A stretch of 64,000 nucleotides of DNA from Owenweeksia sp. (GCA_002695025.1 NZNV01000017.1:372001-436000), one strand, 5' to 3'; counted from the first letter of the stretch, positions 1 through 8,839 are shown. The notes: a model not told the origin generated them from the sequence alone. A program made the numbers and translations.

Positions 1-1183
1 CGCAAAATTCCCGTAGGTCTTTTACGAGTTGGTTGGATTTGAAGTTGGCGGGTACTTGCAGCTCTTTTCGCCAGGTAAGGCGAGAGTCGTCTAAAGCATC
101 ATTCAGGTAATTGGTAATGTACAGGCTCAGGTACTTGAACTTGATAAACTGTTCCAGCAGGTTATCACTGGTTTTACCCAGGTGGGTAAGATTGATCTCG
201 GTAGTATCCTCACTAATGCCAAATTCAAAGTATTTAATGGGAGAACTGAGTTCGGAAGCTTCCTTAGCTTCATTTTCGTGCTGTATGAATTCCAGGATGG
301 AGAGGGCAGAGGCAAATTCAATAAAATTAGCCTCATTCTTTTGGTTTTCACCCCCGTCAAAATTTTCATACTGGCTTCTGCGGTAATCTCCTGTATAAAA
401 AAGAGCGTTGAGATTGCTGGCCAGGTATTTTTCATAATAAGCCAGGGCGGCTTTGGTTTTAGAAGTAAAGGTATTGCTGTCAATGGCACTTTCTCCGTTC
501 CGGAATTTATCGGAATCCACTTCAAAGTAGGGTAAAATAGAAATACCCCCTATAATAGAGTCCTTTATATACTCACTGTTGTTGATGCCGCTTTTAGGGT
601 CACGAAAAACATTGAGTAGAAGCGGAAAACCCGCAGCACCGGTGCCTCCAAATATAGAACTGATGATGAAAATGCGATCACCTGGTTTAAACTCCTGCGT
701 AAACTCTTTAAAGCCTCGTGATTCCACTACTTGCTTAAGTACGATGCTACCCACACTAGGAACTCCTAAAAAACCTTTTTCCAGGTTCATCTCACGACTG
801 GCCTCAGTAAAAAGTAAGTCTATTAAGCCTTTAGTAGAGGTGAGATCGGAAGCATTCAGTTGGTTATAGCCGATCATATTGGCGAGGGTGCCTATATCGG
901 TGCCACTGATGTTTAGTTCTTTAGGCATTTCCACTTCTGTACGGAAAAAGCTATCCGGGTAAAGGTTGGTAGGCACATTGTTGTAAAGCTTTTCATGAAT
1001 ATCACGGTATTTACCTACGATGTGCCGGAAGTACTCCAGGTCACCATTATTAACATCCGTATCAATCACCATAGGTACAATCTTGTCTGTTTCGGCTTTT
1101 AGGCCTGAAGCCAGGAGCATGACCAGTGATTTTAAAACGCGTGTTCCTGTTCCTCCTATCCCGAATACATATAGTTTGGACAT
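1..1183 (-). CDS. Tubulin/FtsZ-like GTPase family protein, 3' end outside window
   Basis: The minus-strand frame is open for 394 codons from the ATG at 1183 and runs off the window edge. The N-terminus reads MSKLYVFGIGGTGTRVLKS, a glycine-rich loop after a hydrophobic strand like the first nucleotide loop of tubulin/FtsZ proteins. Near residue 190 there is a second loop, SSIFGGTGAAGFPLLL, which resembles the tubulin signature GGGTGTG. Two such loops in this order point to the bacterial 'tubulin-like' (Tubulin_2/FtsZ-like) families rather than a Rossmann dehydrogenase. No signal peptide or membrane segment is seen, so it is presumably cytoplasmic. It is the third gene of a leftward operon after a vWA-like lipoprotein and a 3-TM protein, with gaps of 2 and 20 bp. 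Diverged FtsZ-like proteins linked to vWA and membrane genes have been discussed as membrane-remodelling factors; the role here is inference. The C-terminal part is not visible. Confidence 0.8.
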   Translation of the reverse strand, partial: MSKLYVFGIGGTGTRVLKSLVMLLASGLKAETDKIVPMVIDTDVNNGDLEYFRHIVGKYRDIHEKLYNNVPTNLYPDSFFRTEVEMPKELNISGTDIGTLANMIGYNQLNASDLTSTKGLIDLLFTEASREMNLEKGFLGVPSVGSIVLKQVVESRGFKEFTQEFKPGDRIFIISSIFGGTGAAGFPLLLNVFRDPKSGINNSEYIKDSIIGGISILPYFEVDSDKFRNGESAIDSNTFTSKTKAALAYYEKYLASNLNALFYTGDYRRSQYENFDGGENQKNEANFIEFASALSILEFIQHENEAKEASELSSPIKYFEFGISEDTTEINLTHLGKTSDNLLEQFIKFKYLSLYITNYLNDALDDSRLTWRKELQVPANFKSNQLVKDLREFC

Positions 1184-1203
1184 AATAATTTCAGATTAAA
1201 TGA

Positions 1204-1608
1204 TTAGCGAAATGGATTGAAAGGTACGTGGCGGTTATGCAGACTTAAATTGTTGAAAATCAGCGAAAAGATCAGAAAAAGTATCACGGTGTAAAGGGTG
1301 GAATTCCAGATGGCAAATACCCAGATATCCATATTTATTCCACTCAATGTGGCGTGGTCAAAAGACAGAAAACCACACATAAGAGCTGTGCTGATAAAAA
1401 CCAGGAGCTCGGTAAAGAACATAAAGCTGAACCACCAGCCTACGGAGGCATATTTTCGGGTGGTTCGGCCGATAATAAGGTAGTAGATGATCGTCATAAG
1501 GAGGCAGCACAAAACCAGAGTGGTAAAGCCCAGTACAAAGCCACTGGAATACCATATTTCAAAATCGGTATGGGTAGGGTTGAACAAACTGTAGATGTTT
1601 TCCAGCAT
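1204..1608 (-). CDS. Small membrane protein between vWA-like lipoprotein and tubulin-like gene
   Basis: A 134-aa protein with three clear hydrophobic stretches (about residues 23-47, 57-80 and 95-120), so a three-helix inner-membrane protein. The short tail HNRHVPFNPFR is basic. It begins 2 bp after the stop of the vWA-like lipoprotein gene and ends 20 bp before the tubulin-like gene, so the three are almost certainly cotranscribed. I do not recognise a family. The context suggests a membrane anchor or a link between the exported lipoprotein and the cytoplasmic GTPase, which is inference only. Confidence 0.75.
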   Translation of the reverse strand: MLENIYSLFNPTHTDFEIWYSSGFVLGFTTLVLCCLLMTIIYYLIIGRTTRKYASVGWWFSFMFFTELLVFISTALMCGFLSFDHATLSGINMDIWVFAIWNSTLYTVILFLIFSLIFNNLSLHNRHVPFNPFR

Positions 1609-1610
1609 AA

Positions 1611-2903
1611 TTATGGTTGATTAATGGTTTCTTTAAAATTGATAGTTAGCAGGGTCGGGCTTTCGTCATAAGCTTTGTAAAAAGCTTCCATCAGGGATTG
1701 AAAAGCATAGGTTTTACCCTCCAGGGATGCGAGGCTAATCTCTACATCATCGTCCAGGTGTGCTTGTCGGGTCCATCGGGCCTCAGGTTTATGAAGTTGT
1801 AGCTGAAAGTCGCCACTGGTTTCGGAGAGGTTGGTAAAGCTAAGGCTAAGGAGGTGGGTAAGTTTTTCCCGGCTCATTACCGGCCTTACTTCTGTGTATT
1901 CTTTTTCGGTATCTATATCTTCTTTATTTATTACACCCACCTCACCATCAATGTGACTTTGATTAAACTGAAAATGGGATTGCAGGAAAGAAGGAGTAGC
2001 CAGCGTAGCCGGTAAAACACTTAGATTTAACCCCAGGCTAATTTGTGCGGGGCGGCTTTGTGAATTTTCGATTACCACAAAGCGGCTTTTTTCGGGTGCC
2101 ACTATAACCTTACCCTTACGGGGATGGGAGAGTAGTTGCACCTTGATGTCATCGTTAAATTCCAGCCCAAAGAGTTCGGTATTCTCATAATCCCGGAAAA
2201 CATCTTCGCGAAGCATTTTTTTAATGACCGCAACATCACCCAGTACCCAAACATAAAAAGGCCGCTTCTTCATCACGTCTCCATAAAAAGGTCGCGCAGA
2301 GGCTATACGGCTACCGGTGTTTTGCCGATCGTAATAATAGGCACCGTTAAAATCGCTATAATACTGGAATACCGCAGCCGCAATTTTACTTTGGGTCAGG
2401 CGGTTGTAGATGGAATGTACAATCATACCTCTTTCCGTAAAGTTTAGATCAGCATTGCCCAGGTCCAGTATACAATCGGAAATAATAATAGCGGCTTCCT
2501 GCGGCCTTAAGGAGTCTATTACATTGTTGAAGATGTGATGCAGCTTGGAAGAGCGGTTTTTGAAAAGCTGCCCATTTCTGAGGCTTGTGTAAAAATCATC
2601 TTTAGATCGGGTATAGATTTCCGGGGCATCGGCCACGGTAAATAGCTTACTTTCCCCAATCCGGTTATCGATATCGGTAATCAGAAAAGGTATTACCTCT
2701 TTAAAAGTATAATCTCCCGGTACGTTTGCATCGGCATAACCCTTCATGCTTAATGAAGTTTCCAGGTAAATCTTCACAAGAGGCCTTGATGGCGCAGAAG
2801 TCATTTGACCGCTGGTGGTAGAGACGGTGTACTCCTGATTATTAGGTTGACAATTACCCATTAAAAGTACCAGGCATATACTTATAGAGTACAGTTTAAA
2901 CAT
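1611..2903 (-). CDS. Lipoprotein with vWA-like domain
   Basis: A 430-aa protein with a lipoprotein signal: a hydrophobic stretch ending in the lipobox LMGNC (Cys18). After a linker, KIYLETSLSMKGYA (about residues 44-57) occupies the place of the vWA metal-site motif DxSxS, with Glu-Thr replacing the usual start, so metal binding may be altered. A strand-like AAIIISDCILDLGNADL near residue 137 fits the second metal-loop region. The rest is beta-rich without a family I know. It is the first gene of the operon leading to the tubulin-like GTPase. It is expected to be anchored in a membrane facing the periplasm. No strong promoter is visible upstream. Lipoprotein assignment is firm; the vWA fold is probable. 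Confidence 0.75.
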   Translation of the reverse strand: MFKLYSISICLVLLMGNCQPNNQEYTVSTTSGQMTSAPSRPLVKIYLETSLSMKGYADANVPGDYTFKEVIPFLITDIDNRIGESKLFTVADAPEIYTRSKDDFYTSLRNGQLFKNRSSKLHHIFNNVIDSLRPQEAAIIISDCILDLGNADLNFTERGMIVHSIYNRLTQSKIAAAVFQYYSDFNGAYYYDRQNTGSRIASARPFYGDVMKKRPFYVWVLGDVAVIKKMLREDVFRDYENTELFGLEFNDDIKVQLLSHPRKGKVIVAPEKSRFVVIENSQSRPAQISLGLNLSVLPATLATPSFLQSHFQFNQSHIDGEVGVINKEDIDTEKEYTEVRPVMSREKLTHLLSLSFTNLSETSGDFQLQLHKPEARWTRQAHLDDDVEISLASLEGKTYAFQSLMEAFYKAYDESPTLLTINFKETINQP

Positions 2904-3049
2904 ATAAAGAAGGTTTCATGGGAGTTGATTATAGTTTTACTCATGTTTCAAGGGTAAAATTATTAGCGCTAAATGAGGTGGGTGTACACACTTATCATGA
3001 TATAAGCTCCTCAGATATTGGTGCTAATTTTGAAGGAGGAATTTTTTGT

Positions 3050-3364
3050 TTAAGATGCCAGCCAGTCAAAATCGATGAGATGAGCCAGGTTATCCCTTAA
3101 CTCATGATCACCTTCTGTTCGAAGGTGTTTTCCGTGGATACCGTTTACCACTTTCACTTTTTCACCTATCTGCCAGAACGCTTTAGTATAGTTCTAGGTC
3201 CACGTGAAAACGGTATTATTTGGATTGTCTACCAAGCTAATAGCGTCCGATTTGGATTTTTTAGTTGTGCGCCCTATGCCATTGCTCCCCACTAAGTGAA
3301 AGACGTAGTGGGTAATTACATTATGGGAGTTTTTCCAAACCCCGGATATTCTATAGGTTGACAT
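3050..3364 (-). pseudogene. DUF3892-like gene interrupted by one amber codon
   Basis: Reading from the ATG at 3364 gives MSTYRISGVWKNSHNVITHY and onward to VFTWT, then TAG at 3196-3194. The same frame continues with NYTKAFWQIGEKVKVVNG and LAHLIDFDWLAS to a TAA at 3050. The two halves together match the layout I recall for full-length DUF3892 proteins of about 105 aa. In those, a Trp precedes the NYTKAFW stretch, so TGG to TAG is the simplest explanation. The family's function is unknown. The gene follows the Cas2-like gene by 10 bp on the same strand and probably shared its transcript. A sequencing error or a suppressed stop is possible. Confidence 0.75.
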
Positions 3365-3374
3365 TTTACAATTT

Positions 3375-3623
3375 TTAAAGATTATTGGGTGTTTTTTGAG
3401 CTTTATATGTAGCCCACCCAGATGATTCACTGACAAGTAAGCCGTCATCACTATCTATGAATTGACAGAAATAATTCTTTAAACCTTCGGCTGAAGTATT
3501 AACCCTGTAAAAACACCAGGTAGACTCAAAGACCCGTAGCGCTTTGAATTTTTCTAATTCAGTATACAGTTTTTGATAGTCTCGTTTATTTCGGAGGTCA
3601 TAAGTGATAAAGTAAAGTGCCAT
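3375..3623 (-). CDS. Solo Cas2/SinR-like ferredoxin-fold protein
   Basis: An 82-aa protein beginning MALYFITYDLRNKRDYQKLY and continuing through KALRVFESTWCFYRV. The pattern 'YFITYDL...DY..LY..L......RV..S.W' is that of the Cas2/VapD superfamily, in particular short SinR-like stand-alone members. The YDL Asp after the first strand matches the conserved Cas2 acidic residue. There is no CRISPR array and no Cas1 in the window, so adaptation is not its job here. Stand-alone members are sometimes nucleases or toxin-like; the role here is unknown. It lies 55 bp after a PH-like membrane protein gene and 10 bp before the broken DUF3892 gene. Confidence 0.7.
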   Translation of the reverse strand: MALYFITYDLRNKRDYQKLYTELEKFKALRVFESTWCFYRVNTSAEGLKNYFCQFIDSDDGLLVSESSGWATYKAQKTPNNL

Positions 3624-3678
3624 ATTTGAGATTTTATAGATTAATGATATTGATAAGAGGTTTGGTCCGGATTAGAGC

Positions 3679-4170
3679 CTAATTAGGTGTTAAGGTAACC
3701 TGGTTTGCATCAACAGTAGAGGGGAGTGGGGAGCGCGCTAAAAGCAGGTCCAACTTCGCCTCCTCCAGCTGATCCAGAAATTTTATTAAGTCGGAGGTTG
3801 GAAGCCCATCGGTATGGAATATGAGTTTAGAACCTCCATCGGATGTGATTACGACCAGATGTTTAAACATTCTATAATAGACAGCGATTAAGATGATACC
3901 AATGGCAAATAAAGTAAGGGTTCCCATACTCTCTGATTCTGATAAAAAATAGACTCCCCCTGCCAATGCCAGTATTCCTAGAATGAGATATTTCCGGTCT
4001 TTTTCATGGTTGATTTCCACCGAGGAAATCTTATCTAAGCACATAGAATGGATATCGGTACTTTTGGAGGTCTTTTGAACCAACCGGATCCGCTGAGTGG
4101 TAAGCGTTAGGTCGCCTCCTGCAGCCATGGTGATTATTTCTTCTTTGTTTAGTAGTTGACTTGTTTTCAT
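3679..4170 (-). CDS. Membrane protein with bacterial PH-like domain
   Basis: A 163-aa protein. The first 60 residues (GGDLTLTTQRIRLVQKTSK, then ISSVEI) resemble the start of bacterial pleckstrin-homology-like domains that sit in front of membrane helices. Two hydrophobic segments follow at about residues 62-76 and 84-99, and then a second soluble half, HLVVITSDGGSKLIFHTDG, which continues the PH-like strand pattern. A short C-terminal tail is rich in Leu and Pro. It starts 12 bp after the preceding gene's stop, so the two are coupled. The function is unknown. The fold assignment is a pattern judgement. Confidence 0.6.
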   Translation of the reverse strand: MKTSQLLNKEEIITMAAGGDLTLTTQRIRLVQKTSKSTDIHSMCLDKISSVEINHEKDRKYLILGILALAGGVYFLSESESMGTLTLFAIGIILIAVYYRMFKHLVVITSDGGSKLIFHTDGLPTSDLIKFLDQLEEAKLDLLLARSPLPSTVDANQVTLTPN

Positions 4171-4182
4171 AGATTGATCTTT

Positions 4183-4581
4183 TTATTGATGCTGCCAGCA
4201 ATAGCTTCCATTTCTTACCACGCGCTTGCAGCGGGTTCCTTTTTGCGTGGTAGCCCGGCAACGGGTGCTGTAAGTTTTAGCAGGGGAATTTTCACTTTGG
4301 TTGGATTGTGAACTGCGGCTGTTGCCAGCTTTCGGATTTGAATTACTTCCAGCTTTAGGAGTGCTTGGATCTACTGTAGTATAGCAAATCTTACAGGCGG
4401 TATAACCTTTTTCTTGAGCCTGTGAAAGCGTGGTTGCTACACTGTCCTCTTCAAGCCAGTGGCAGCTTTTGTGGTGGTAAGGTCCGTCTCCCGGATTAAT
4501 ATATACCGTATCTGCTTCCTGACTTTGCGCCTTGCTGGTCAGGCAAAGAAGTGCCGTGATAATTGTGATAAACACCTTCAT
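4183..4581 (-). CDS. Exported protein with C-terminal Cys/His (DUF5763-like) motif
   Basis: The start is set at the ATG at 4581, which gives a clean signal peptide (MKVFITIITALLCLTSKAQS); ten upstream codons in frame lack this character. The mature part has a Cys/His segment (YHHKSCHWLEED, then ACKIC), a low-complexity Ser/Asn/Lys linker, and a C-terminal RCRATTQKGTRCKRVVRNGS followed by YCWQHQ. This last Cys-Cys-Cys-His arrangement is a small zinc-binding-type motif common at the ends of Bacteroidota proteins (DUF5763-like). The function is unknown. It is the first gene of the leftward group with the PH-like and Cas2-like genes. Confidence 0.6.
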   Translation of the reverse strand: MKVFITIITALLCLTSKAQSQEADTVYINPGDGPYHHKSCHWLEEDSVATTLSQAQEKGYTACKICYTTVDPSTPKAGSNSNPKAGNSRSSQSNQSENSPAKTYSTRCRATTQKGTRCKRVVRNGSYCWQHQ

Positions 4582-5033
4582 ATAAGTTCGTGATAAGGAT
4601 TGTCTTGTCAATGGAGGTCGAAGTAAGCCAGTATGCCCTTTTTGGGGGTTTACTTATTTCCGGGTGGCGCTTTTTGGTTTCCGAAAAGCTATAAATCAAG
4701 GAACGTGGCTATTGGAGACGTTCCTGATGCTGAATAAGGAAGGAGTGGGAAAATTTAGTTACGGGTGGCAGAGACCAGAGCCTCATTTTTTAAATATGTT
4801 CTATGAATGCGTGAAAAGTATCCATGGTGAGTTAGCCGCATCCGAAACATGGAAGCATCCAGGCCGGCCTTTAAATAAGTCAACCAACATTTTTTAGCTA
4901 CGAATTTTAGCCGGAGAAGCCGGATACTTATTTTGTGAAACGTTAAAAAGCGGAAGCTTATGTGATAAATCCTGATTGGAAACGTTCTTTTAAAAAGTCA
5001 TTGAACACTACCCTGATCTGAAGACTTCCTACG
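4582..5033. other. Intergenic region without a convincing gene
   Basis: The space between the leftward cluster and the LytTR regulator. A 77-codon plus-strand frame (4664-4897, GTG start) exists but has no recognisable motif, no visible ribosome binding site and no neighbour argument, so it is not called. Promoters for both divergent units should lie here, but I see no clear TTTG/TAnnTTTG pair. Confidence 0.4.
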
Positions 5034-5053
5034 TGTGGTATTATGATACCACA
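5034..5053. promoter_or_regulatory. Perfect 8-bp palindrome upstream of the LytTR regulator gene
   Basis: TGTGGTAT, four bases, ATACCACA: a perfect dyad 35 bp before the ATG at 5089. It could be an operator for the downstream two-component operon or a small hairpin in its leader. No T-run follows, so it is not a terminator. Confidence 0.45.
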
Positions 5054-5088
5054 GTTTGAAGATCCGCAGATCTAATATTTTAAACTCT

Positions 5089-5868
5089 ATGCTCTCAACT
5101 AAAACGCCATTAAGGCTCAAAACCCTAATTGTAGATGATGAAAGGAGAAGCCGGCTCCATCTTAATCGGCTTATCGATACCTATTGCCATCAATTGCAGG
5201 TGGCGGGCATCGCTAGCTGTGGGGAGGAAGCCCTGGACCTTATCACCACCCTTCAACCGGAAGTTGTTTTCCTGGATGTACTGATGCCTACCATGAATGG
5301 CTTTGAATTTCTCGATACCCTCAAGGAAAAGGATTTTCTCACCGTTTTTGTTACGGCCCACGAGGAGTTCGGTATTAAGGCTATTCATGCGGACGCTACG
5401 GATTATATCCTGAAACCCATTGATACGCTGGACCTTCAGCGGGCCGTCTCACACGTGGTGAAAGTGTGGCAGCAACGCAGCACGGAAAAAGCCCAGCCCC
5501 GCGATCAAAGATCTCCGGTGCACCCCATACAGCAAAAGATCACGGTCCCCCATGCCGAAGGCTTTCATATCCTGGATCCTGAAAAGGTGGTAAGGTTGGA
5601 AGCGGATAACACCTATACGACCATTTATATGGAGGATGGCAGAAGCCTTTTATGTAGCAAGGGAATTCATGAGTTTGAAGAATTGCTGGAACCAAAATGC
5701 TTTGTGCGGACCCATCGCTCGCATATTGTGAATCTAAACTGTTTACAGGAGTTCAACCGTAAATACGACCAGGTATTAATCCTTACCAATGGGGATAAGG
5801 TACCGGTGGCCCGCAGAAAATTAAAAGACTTCCAGGGGCATCTTCAAAATTACATCGGACGGTCTTAA
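5089..5868 (+). CDS. LytTR-family response regulator
   Basis: The start chosen is the ATG at 5089 (MLSTKTPLRLKTLIVDDERR); the frame could begin 33 bp earlier at a TTG. The N-terminal receiver has the acidic pair D16-D17, phospho-acceptor D63 in VVFLDVLMP, and K109 in DYILKPID. The C-terminal half (about residues 150-259) is a LytTR DNA-binding domain with the typical VVRLEADNTYTTIYMEDG and FVRTHRSHIVNLNCL stretches. It abuts the sensor kinase gene with no gap (stop 5868, next ATG 5869), so the two form one operon. It should be phosphorylated by that kinase and bind promoter DNA. Targets cannot be read from the sequence. Confidence 0.93.
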   Translation: MLSTKTPLRLKTLIVDDERRSRLHLNRLIDTYCHQLQVAGIASCGEEALDLITTLQPEVVFLDVLMPTMNGFEFLDTLKEKDFLTVFVTAHEEFGIKAIHADATDYILKPIDTLDLQRAVSHVVKVWQQRSTEKAQPRDQRSPVHPIQQKITVPHAEGFHILDPEKVVRLEADNTYTTIYMEDGRSLLCSKGIHEFEELLEPKCFVRTHRSHIVNLNCLQEFNRKYDQVLILTNGDKVPVARRKLKDFQGHLQNYIGRS

Positions 5869-8832
5869 ATGAGGATATCTAGAGCATGGGTGCTCACCGC
5901 TGCAATATACCTGTGGGGCCTTTCCTTAGCCGGGCAATCCATAGCTTTTCGCCACTACGATACCAGTGACGGTTTACCCAATAATGCCGTGTTTGCCATT
6001 TACCAGGATAAGCGCGGTTTTATGTGGTTTGGAACGGAGAATGGACTCAGCCGCTTTGATGGGGTTCACTTCAGGAACCTGGGAAGTGCGGAGGGTCTGG
6101 GAGGTGCGGTGGTAACCGCCATCACCGGAGTTGGAGAGGACGTTTATGCAGGTGAAAAAATATCCGGAAGAGTATACCAGGTAAGGAACTATAAGCCGTC
6201 ACCGGTACCAATGCCGGAGGGCACCTTTGGGCACAATGTTCTCGCCAACCACGATGGAGAGGTATACGGAATTACCAGTGGTGCTATATGGAGTTATAAG
6301 GATAGCGTTCTGAGGGTTCATGATGGAGTTTACCCGGAAGGAAAGAGCATATCCGAAGTAAGTTTTTTAGAGAGTCGGAACCATAGTTTACTGATAGGAG
6401 GTGATCCGCTGATGAGGCTGAGCCCTAAAGGCAGCATCACGGATTTTTATGCTGCACTTGAAGGAACTTCTATCACTTCCATATTTCAGCAAACAGACGG
6501 AACCCTATGGTTGGGCAGTGTAGGAGTGGTGTATAAAATAGATCCCGATAAGCATATAACCAAGCTGGAGAAAGGTATTTCTGCGAACGAGCGTGTGGAT
6601 CATATTGCCGTAGATGGGGAAAACAGGTTATGGATAGTCATACATGGCTCACTCCATTACCAGCGGAAGGGAGAGTTTGTACAGGCAGACACGCATGCCG
6701 GTTTGGAGAAGATGGATGTAAGTAGTATGATTACGGACAGTAAAGGTGCATTATGGGTAGGAACGGTAGGGCAAGGGGTCTATCATATACCGGTCTCGGA
6801 TTTTACCAATTATACCTTGCAGGAGTCAGCTCAAAACCAAGGTGTAAAGGCTATTTCACGAAGAGGTAACGGAGAGATAATCGTGGGCTCGGATTGGGAT
6901 CTCTATACTTTTGAGCCATCCTCACAGAGCTTGCAACACCTGGACTTTTCCCGGCAGGGCTCGTACATAGTATCATTTAGCAAAAATGAGCAAGGGAAAC
7001 TATTCATAACCTGTTTCTATCCCATCTCAGGAGGGAATGGAAATGTCTGGGACGAGGAATTGGAAGCTTTCCTGATAATGGGCCGCACCGTAACACCCAA
7101 GGGCTCCGGGGAAATTATTGTGGGGGGCTGGGATAGCCAGGTATCCCGCATTTTTACCAATGATATATCGCGTTATGCATATTACCCATGGACGGGAAAA
7201 CTGGCCCGGACCTTTTCCAGGAAGGCGCGCGTAGAGGTCATTTATAATGACGTGCTGGGGCAAATGTGGGTAGGCACAACCCTGGGTTTGCGAGGGATAT
7301 GTGGAGATTCGGTTTGCTTTAATCCTACACCTGCCCGGGTAGGAAAGGAAGCTTCCGGGATACTCAACAGCCGCATTTTTGCTATGCAACTTGCCGGTGA
7401 TCGCTTTTGGTTGGCTACGCAACAGGGTCTTATCTATAGAGATTCAGCCGGGAAATGGCACCCTTATAAAAGTGAGGCCGGACCCGGAAAACAACGCTGT
7501 ACATCATTGGCGCTGGATGGTTCCGGTAATTTATGGGTGGGAACTGCGCAAGGTTTGTATGTGATCAATCAGCAGGAGGTGCGGCATTATGGACTGCAGT
7601 CCGGGATGTTATCCCCGGATGTGCTGAGCCTTTATTATGATAAACCGGAAAACCATTTATGGGCAGGTACTGCCCGGGGCTGCTCGGTGCTGGACCTGAA
7701 TAGTTCCCTGCCGGAGGGCCGGGAAAATCCGCTGTACATCACTTCCGTGAACCTGGCTGACTCCGTTCTTCATTACCCGGAGAGGATAGTGCTGGAACAT
7801 GAGCAAAATACCGTTAAGGTGAACTTTATAGCTCTTGACCTGATCGATCCAGGTGGAGTGGAATACCGTTACCGTTTGCAGGGAGGTAAATCAGAGTGGC
7901 ATACTACGCAAAACCGCCAGATCGAATATTCGGACCTCGCACCGGGCAGTTATACCTTTACCGTGCAGGCCAGGAGCAGGGGGCAAGGCTGGGGAGAAAA
8001 GCAGGAACTGCATCTGCAGATCATACCCGCATGGTGGCAAACCCACTGGTTTATAGGAGCCGGTCTTTCAGTGGCTATAGTATTGATAATAGGCGCGATG
8101 AAGTGGCAAACCTCCCGCATCCGCAGGAAAGAGGCGGAGAAAAGAGCAACTTTGGAAAGGGTGAACCACCTGGAGCAGCAAGCTCTGAGTGCCATGATGA
8201 ATCCCCATTTTATATTCAATGCGCTGGGTTCCATACAACACTATATGTTTGAACATGGCCCTGAAAAGGCCAATAATTACCTGGCCCGCTTTGCAAAGCT
8301 GGTGCGGAAGAATATGCAGGGTGCCGGAAAAACCCTCATTTCCCTGGAGGAAGAGGTGGAGCGCCTGCAGTTGTACCTGGGCCTGGAAAAACTACGCTTT
8401 GAAGACCGGCTCACCTATAGTCTTAAGGTGGATGATGCTTTGGACCCCAAAGCGGTGATGATTCCCTCCATGGTAATCCAGCCTTACGTGGAAAACGCCT
8501 TATGGCACGGTTTAATGCCCAGGAAGGAGGGAGGCAGCCTTTGGATACGTTTCAGCAAAAGGGAGCGCTATGTATACATCAGTATTGAGGATAATGGAGT
8601 GGGCCTGGAAGCCAGCAAAAAGGAGTTAAAGGTGGGCCATGTTTCGCAAGGGATGAAACTTACGGAAGAAAGGTTGGCGCATCTCAGTCACCGGTATAAA
8701 CAGTCCTTAAAGGTAAGCGTGCGGGAACTTAGAAATGAACAGGATGAAGTTTCCGGTACACAGGTGGAACTGTATTTGCCTTTGATCCTGGCCCGGGACA
8801 ACGAGGAATTAATAGGAGGTCAGGTATCCTGA
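5869..8832 (+). CDS. Propeller-type sensor histidine kinase (LytS-like)
   Basis: A 987-aa protein with a signal peptide (LTAAIYLWGLSLAGQS). A long periplasmic sensor is made of two-component-propeller repeats, recognisable by recurring DKRGFMWFGTENGLSRFDG, GALWVGT and GNLWVGTAQGLY units, up to about residue 620. A Y_Y_Y-type beta domain follows (EYRYRLQGG, LAPGSYTFTVQA, about 645-720), then one transmembrane helix (about 726-745). The cytoplasmic part has the LytS/His_kinase H-box MMNPHFIFNALGS with phospho-accepting H780 and a HATPase with the N-box PYVENALWHGL and DNGVGL. It pairs with the LytTR regulator directly upstream. Such systems sense periplasmic ligands, often carbohydrates or envelope signals; the ligand is unknown. 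Confidence 0.93.
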   Translation: MRISRAWVLTAAIYLWGLSLAGQSIAFRHYDTSDGLPNNAVFAIYQDKRGFMWFGTENGLSRFDGVHFRNLGSAEGLGGAVVTAITGVGEDVYAGEKISGRVYQVRNYKPSPVPMPEGTFGHNVLANHDGEVYGITSGAIWSYKDSVLRVHDGVYPEGKSISEVSFLESRNHSLLIGGDPLMRLSPKGSITDFYAALEGTSITSIFQQTDGTLWLGSVGVVYKIDPDKHITKLEKGISANERVDHIAVDGENRLWIVIHGSLHYQRKGEFVQADTHAGLEKMDVSSMITDSKGALWVGTVGQGVYHIPVSDFTNYTLQESAQNQGVKAISRRGNGEIIVGSDWDLYTFEPSSQSLQHLDFSRQGSYIVSFSKNEQGKLFITCFYPISGGNGNVWDEELEAFLIMGRTVTPKGSGEIIVGGWDSQVSRIFTNDISRYAYYPWTGKLARTFSRKARVEVIYNDVLGQMWVGTTLGLRGICGDSVCFNPTPARVGKEASGILNSRIFAMQLAGDRFWLATQQGLIYRDSAGKWHPYKSEAGPGKQRCTSLALDGSGNLWVGTAQGLYVINQQEVRHYGLQSGMLSPDVLSLYYDKPENHLWAGTARGCSVLDLNSSLPEGRENPLYITSVNLADSVLHYPERIVLEHEQNTVKVNFIALDLIDPGGVEYRYRLQGGKSEWHTTQNRQIEYSDLAPGSYTFTVQARSRGQGWGEKQELHLQIIPAWWQTHWFIGAGLSVAIVLIIGAMKWQTSRIRRKEAEKRATLERVNHLEQQALSAMMNPHFIFNALGSIQHYMFEHGPEKANNYLARFAKLVRKNMQGAGKTLISLEEEVERLQLYLGLEKLRFEDRLTYSLKVDDALDPKAVMIPSMVIQPYVENALWHGLMPRKEGGSLWIRFSKRERYVYISIEDNGVGLEASKKELKVGHVSQGMKLTEERLAHLSHRYKQSLKVSVRELRNEQDEVSGTQVELYLPLILARDNEELIGGQVS

Positions 8833-8839
8833 TTAAAAA

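Noticed and set aside
4664-4897. 77-codon plus-strand frame with GTG start
   Set aside because: No recognisable motif, no ribosome binding site, unusual composition. Kept as intergenic.
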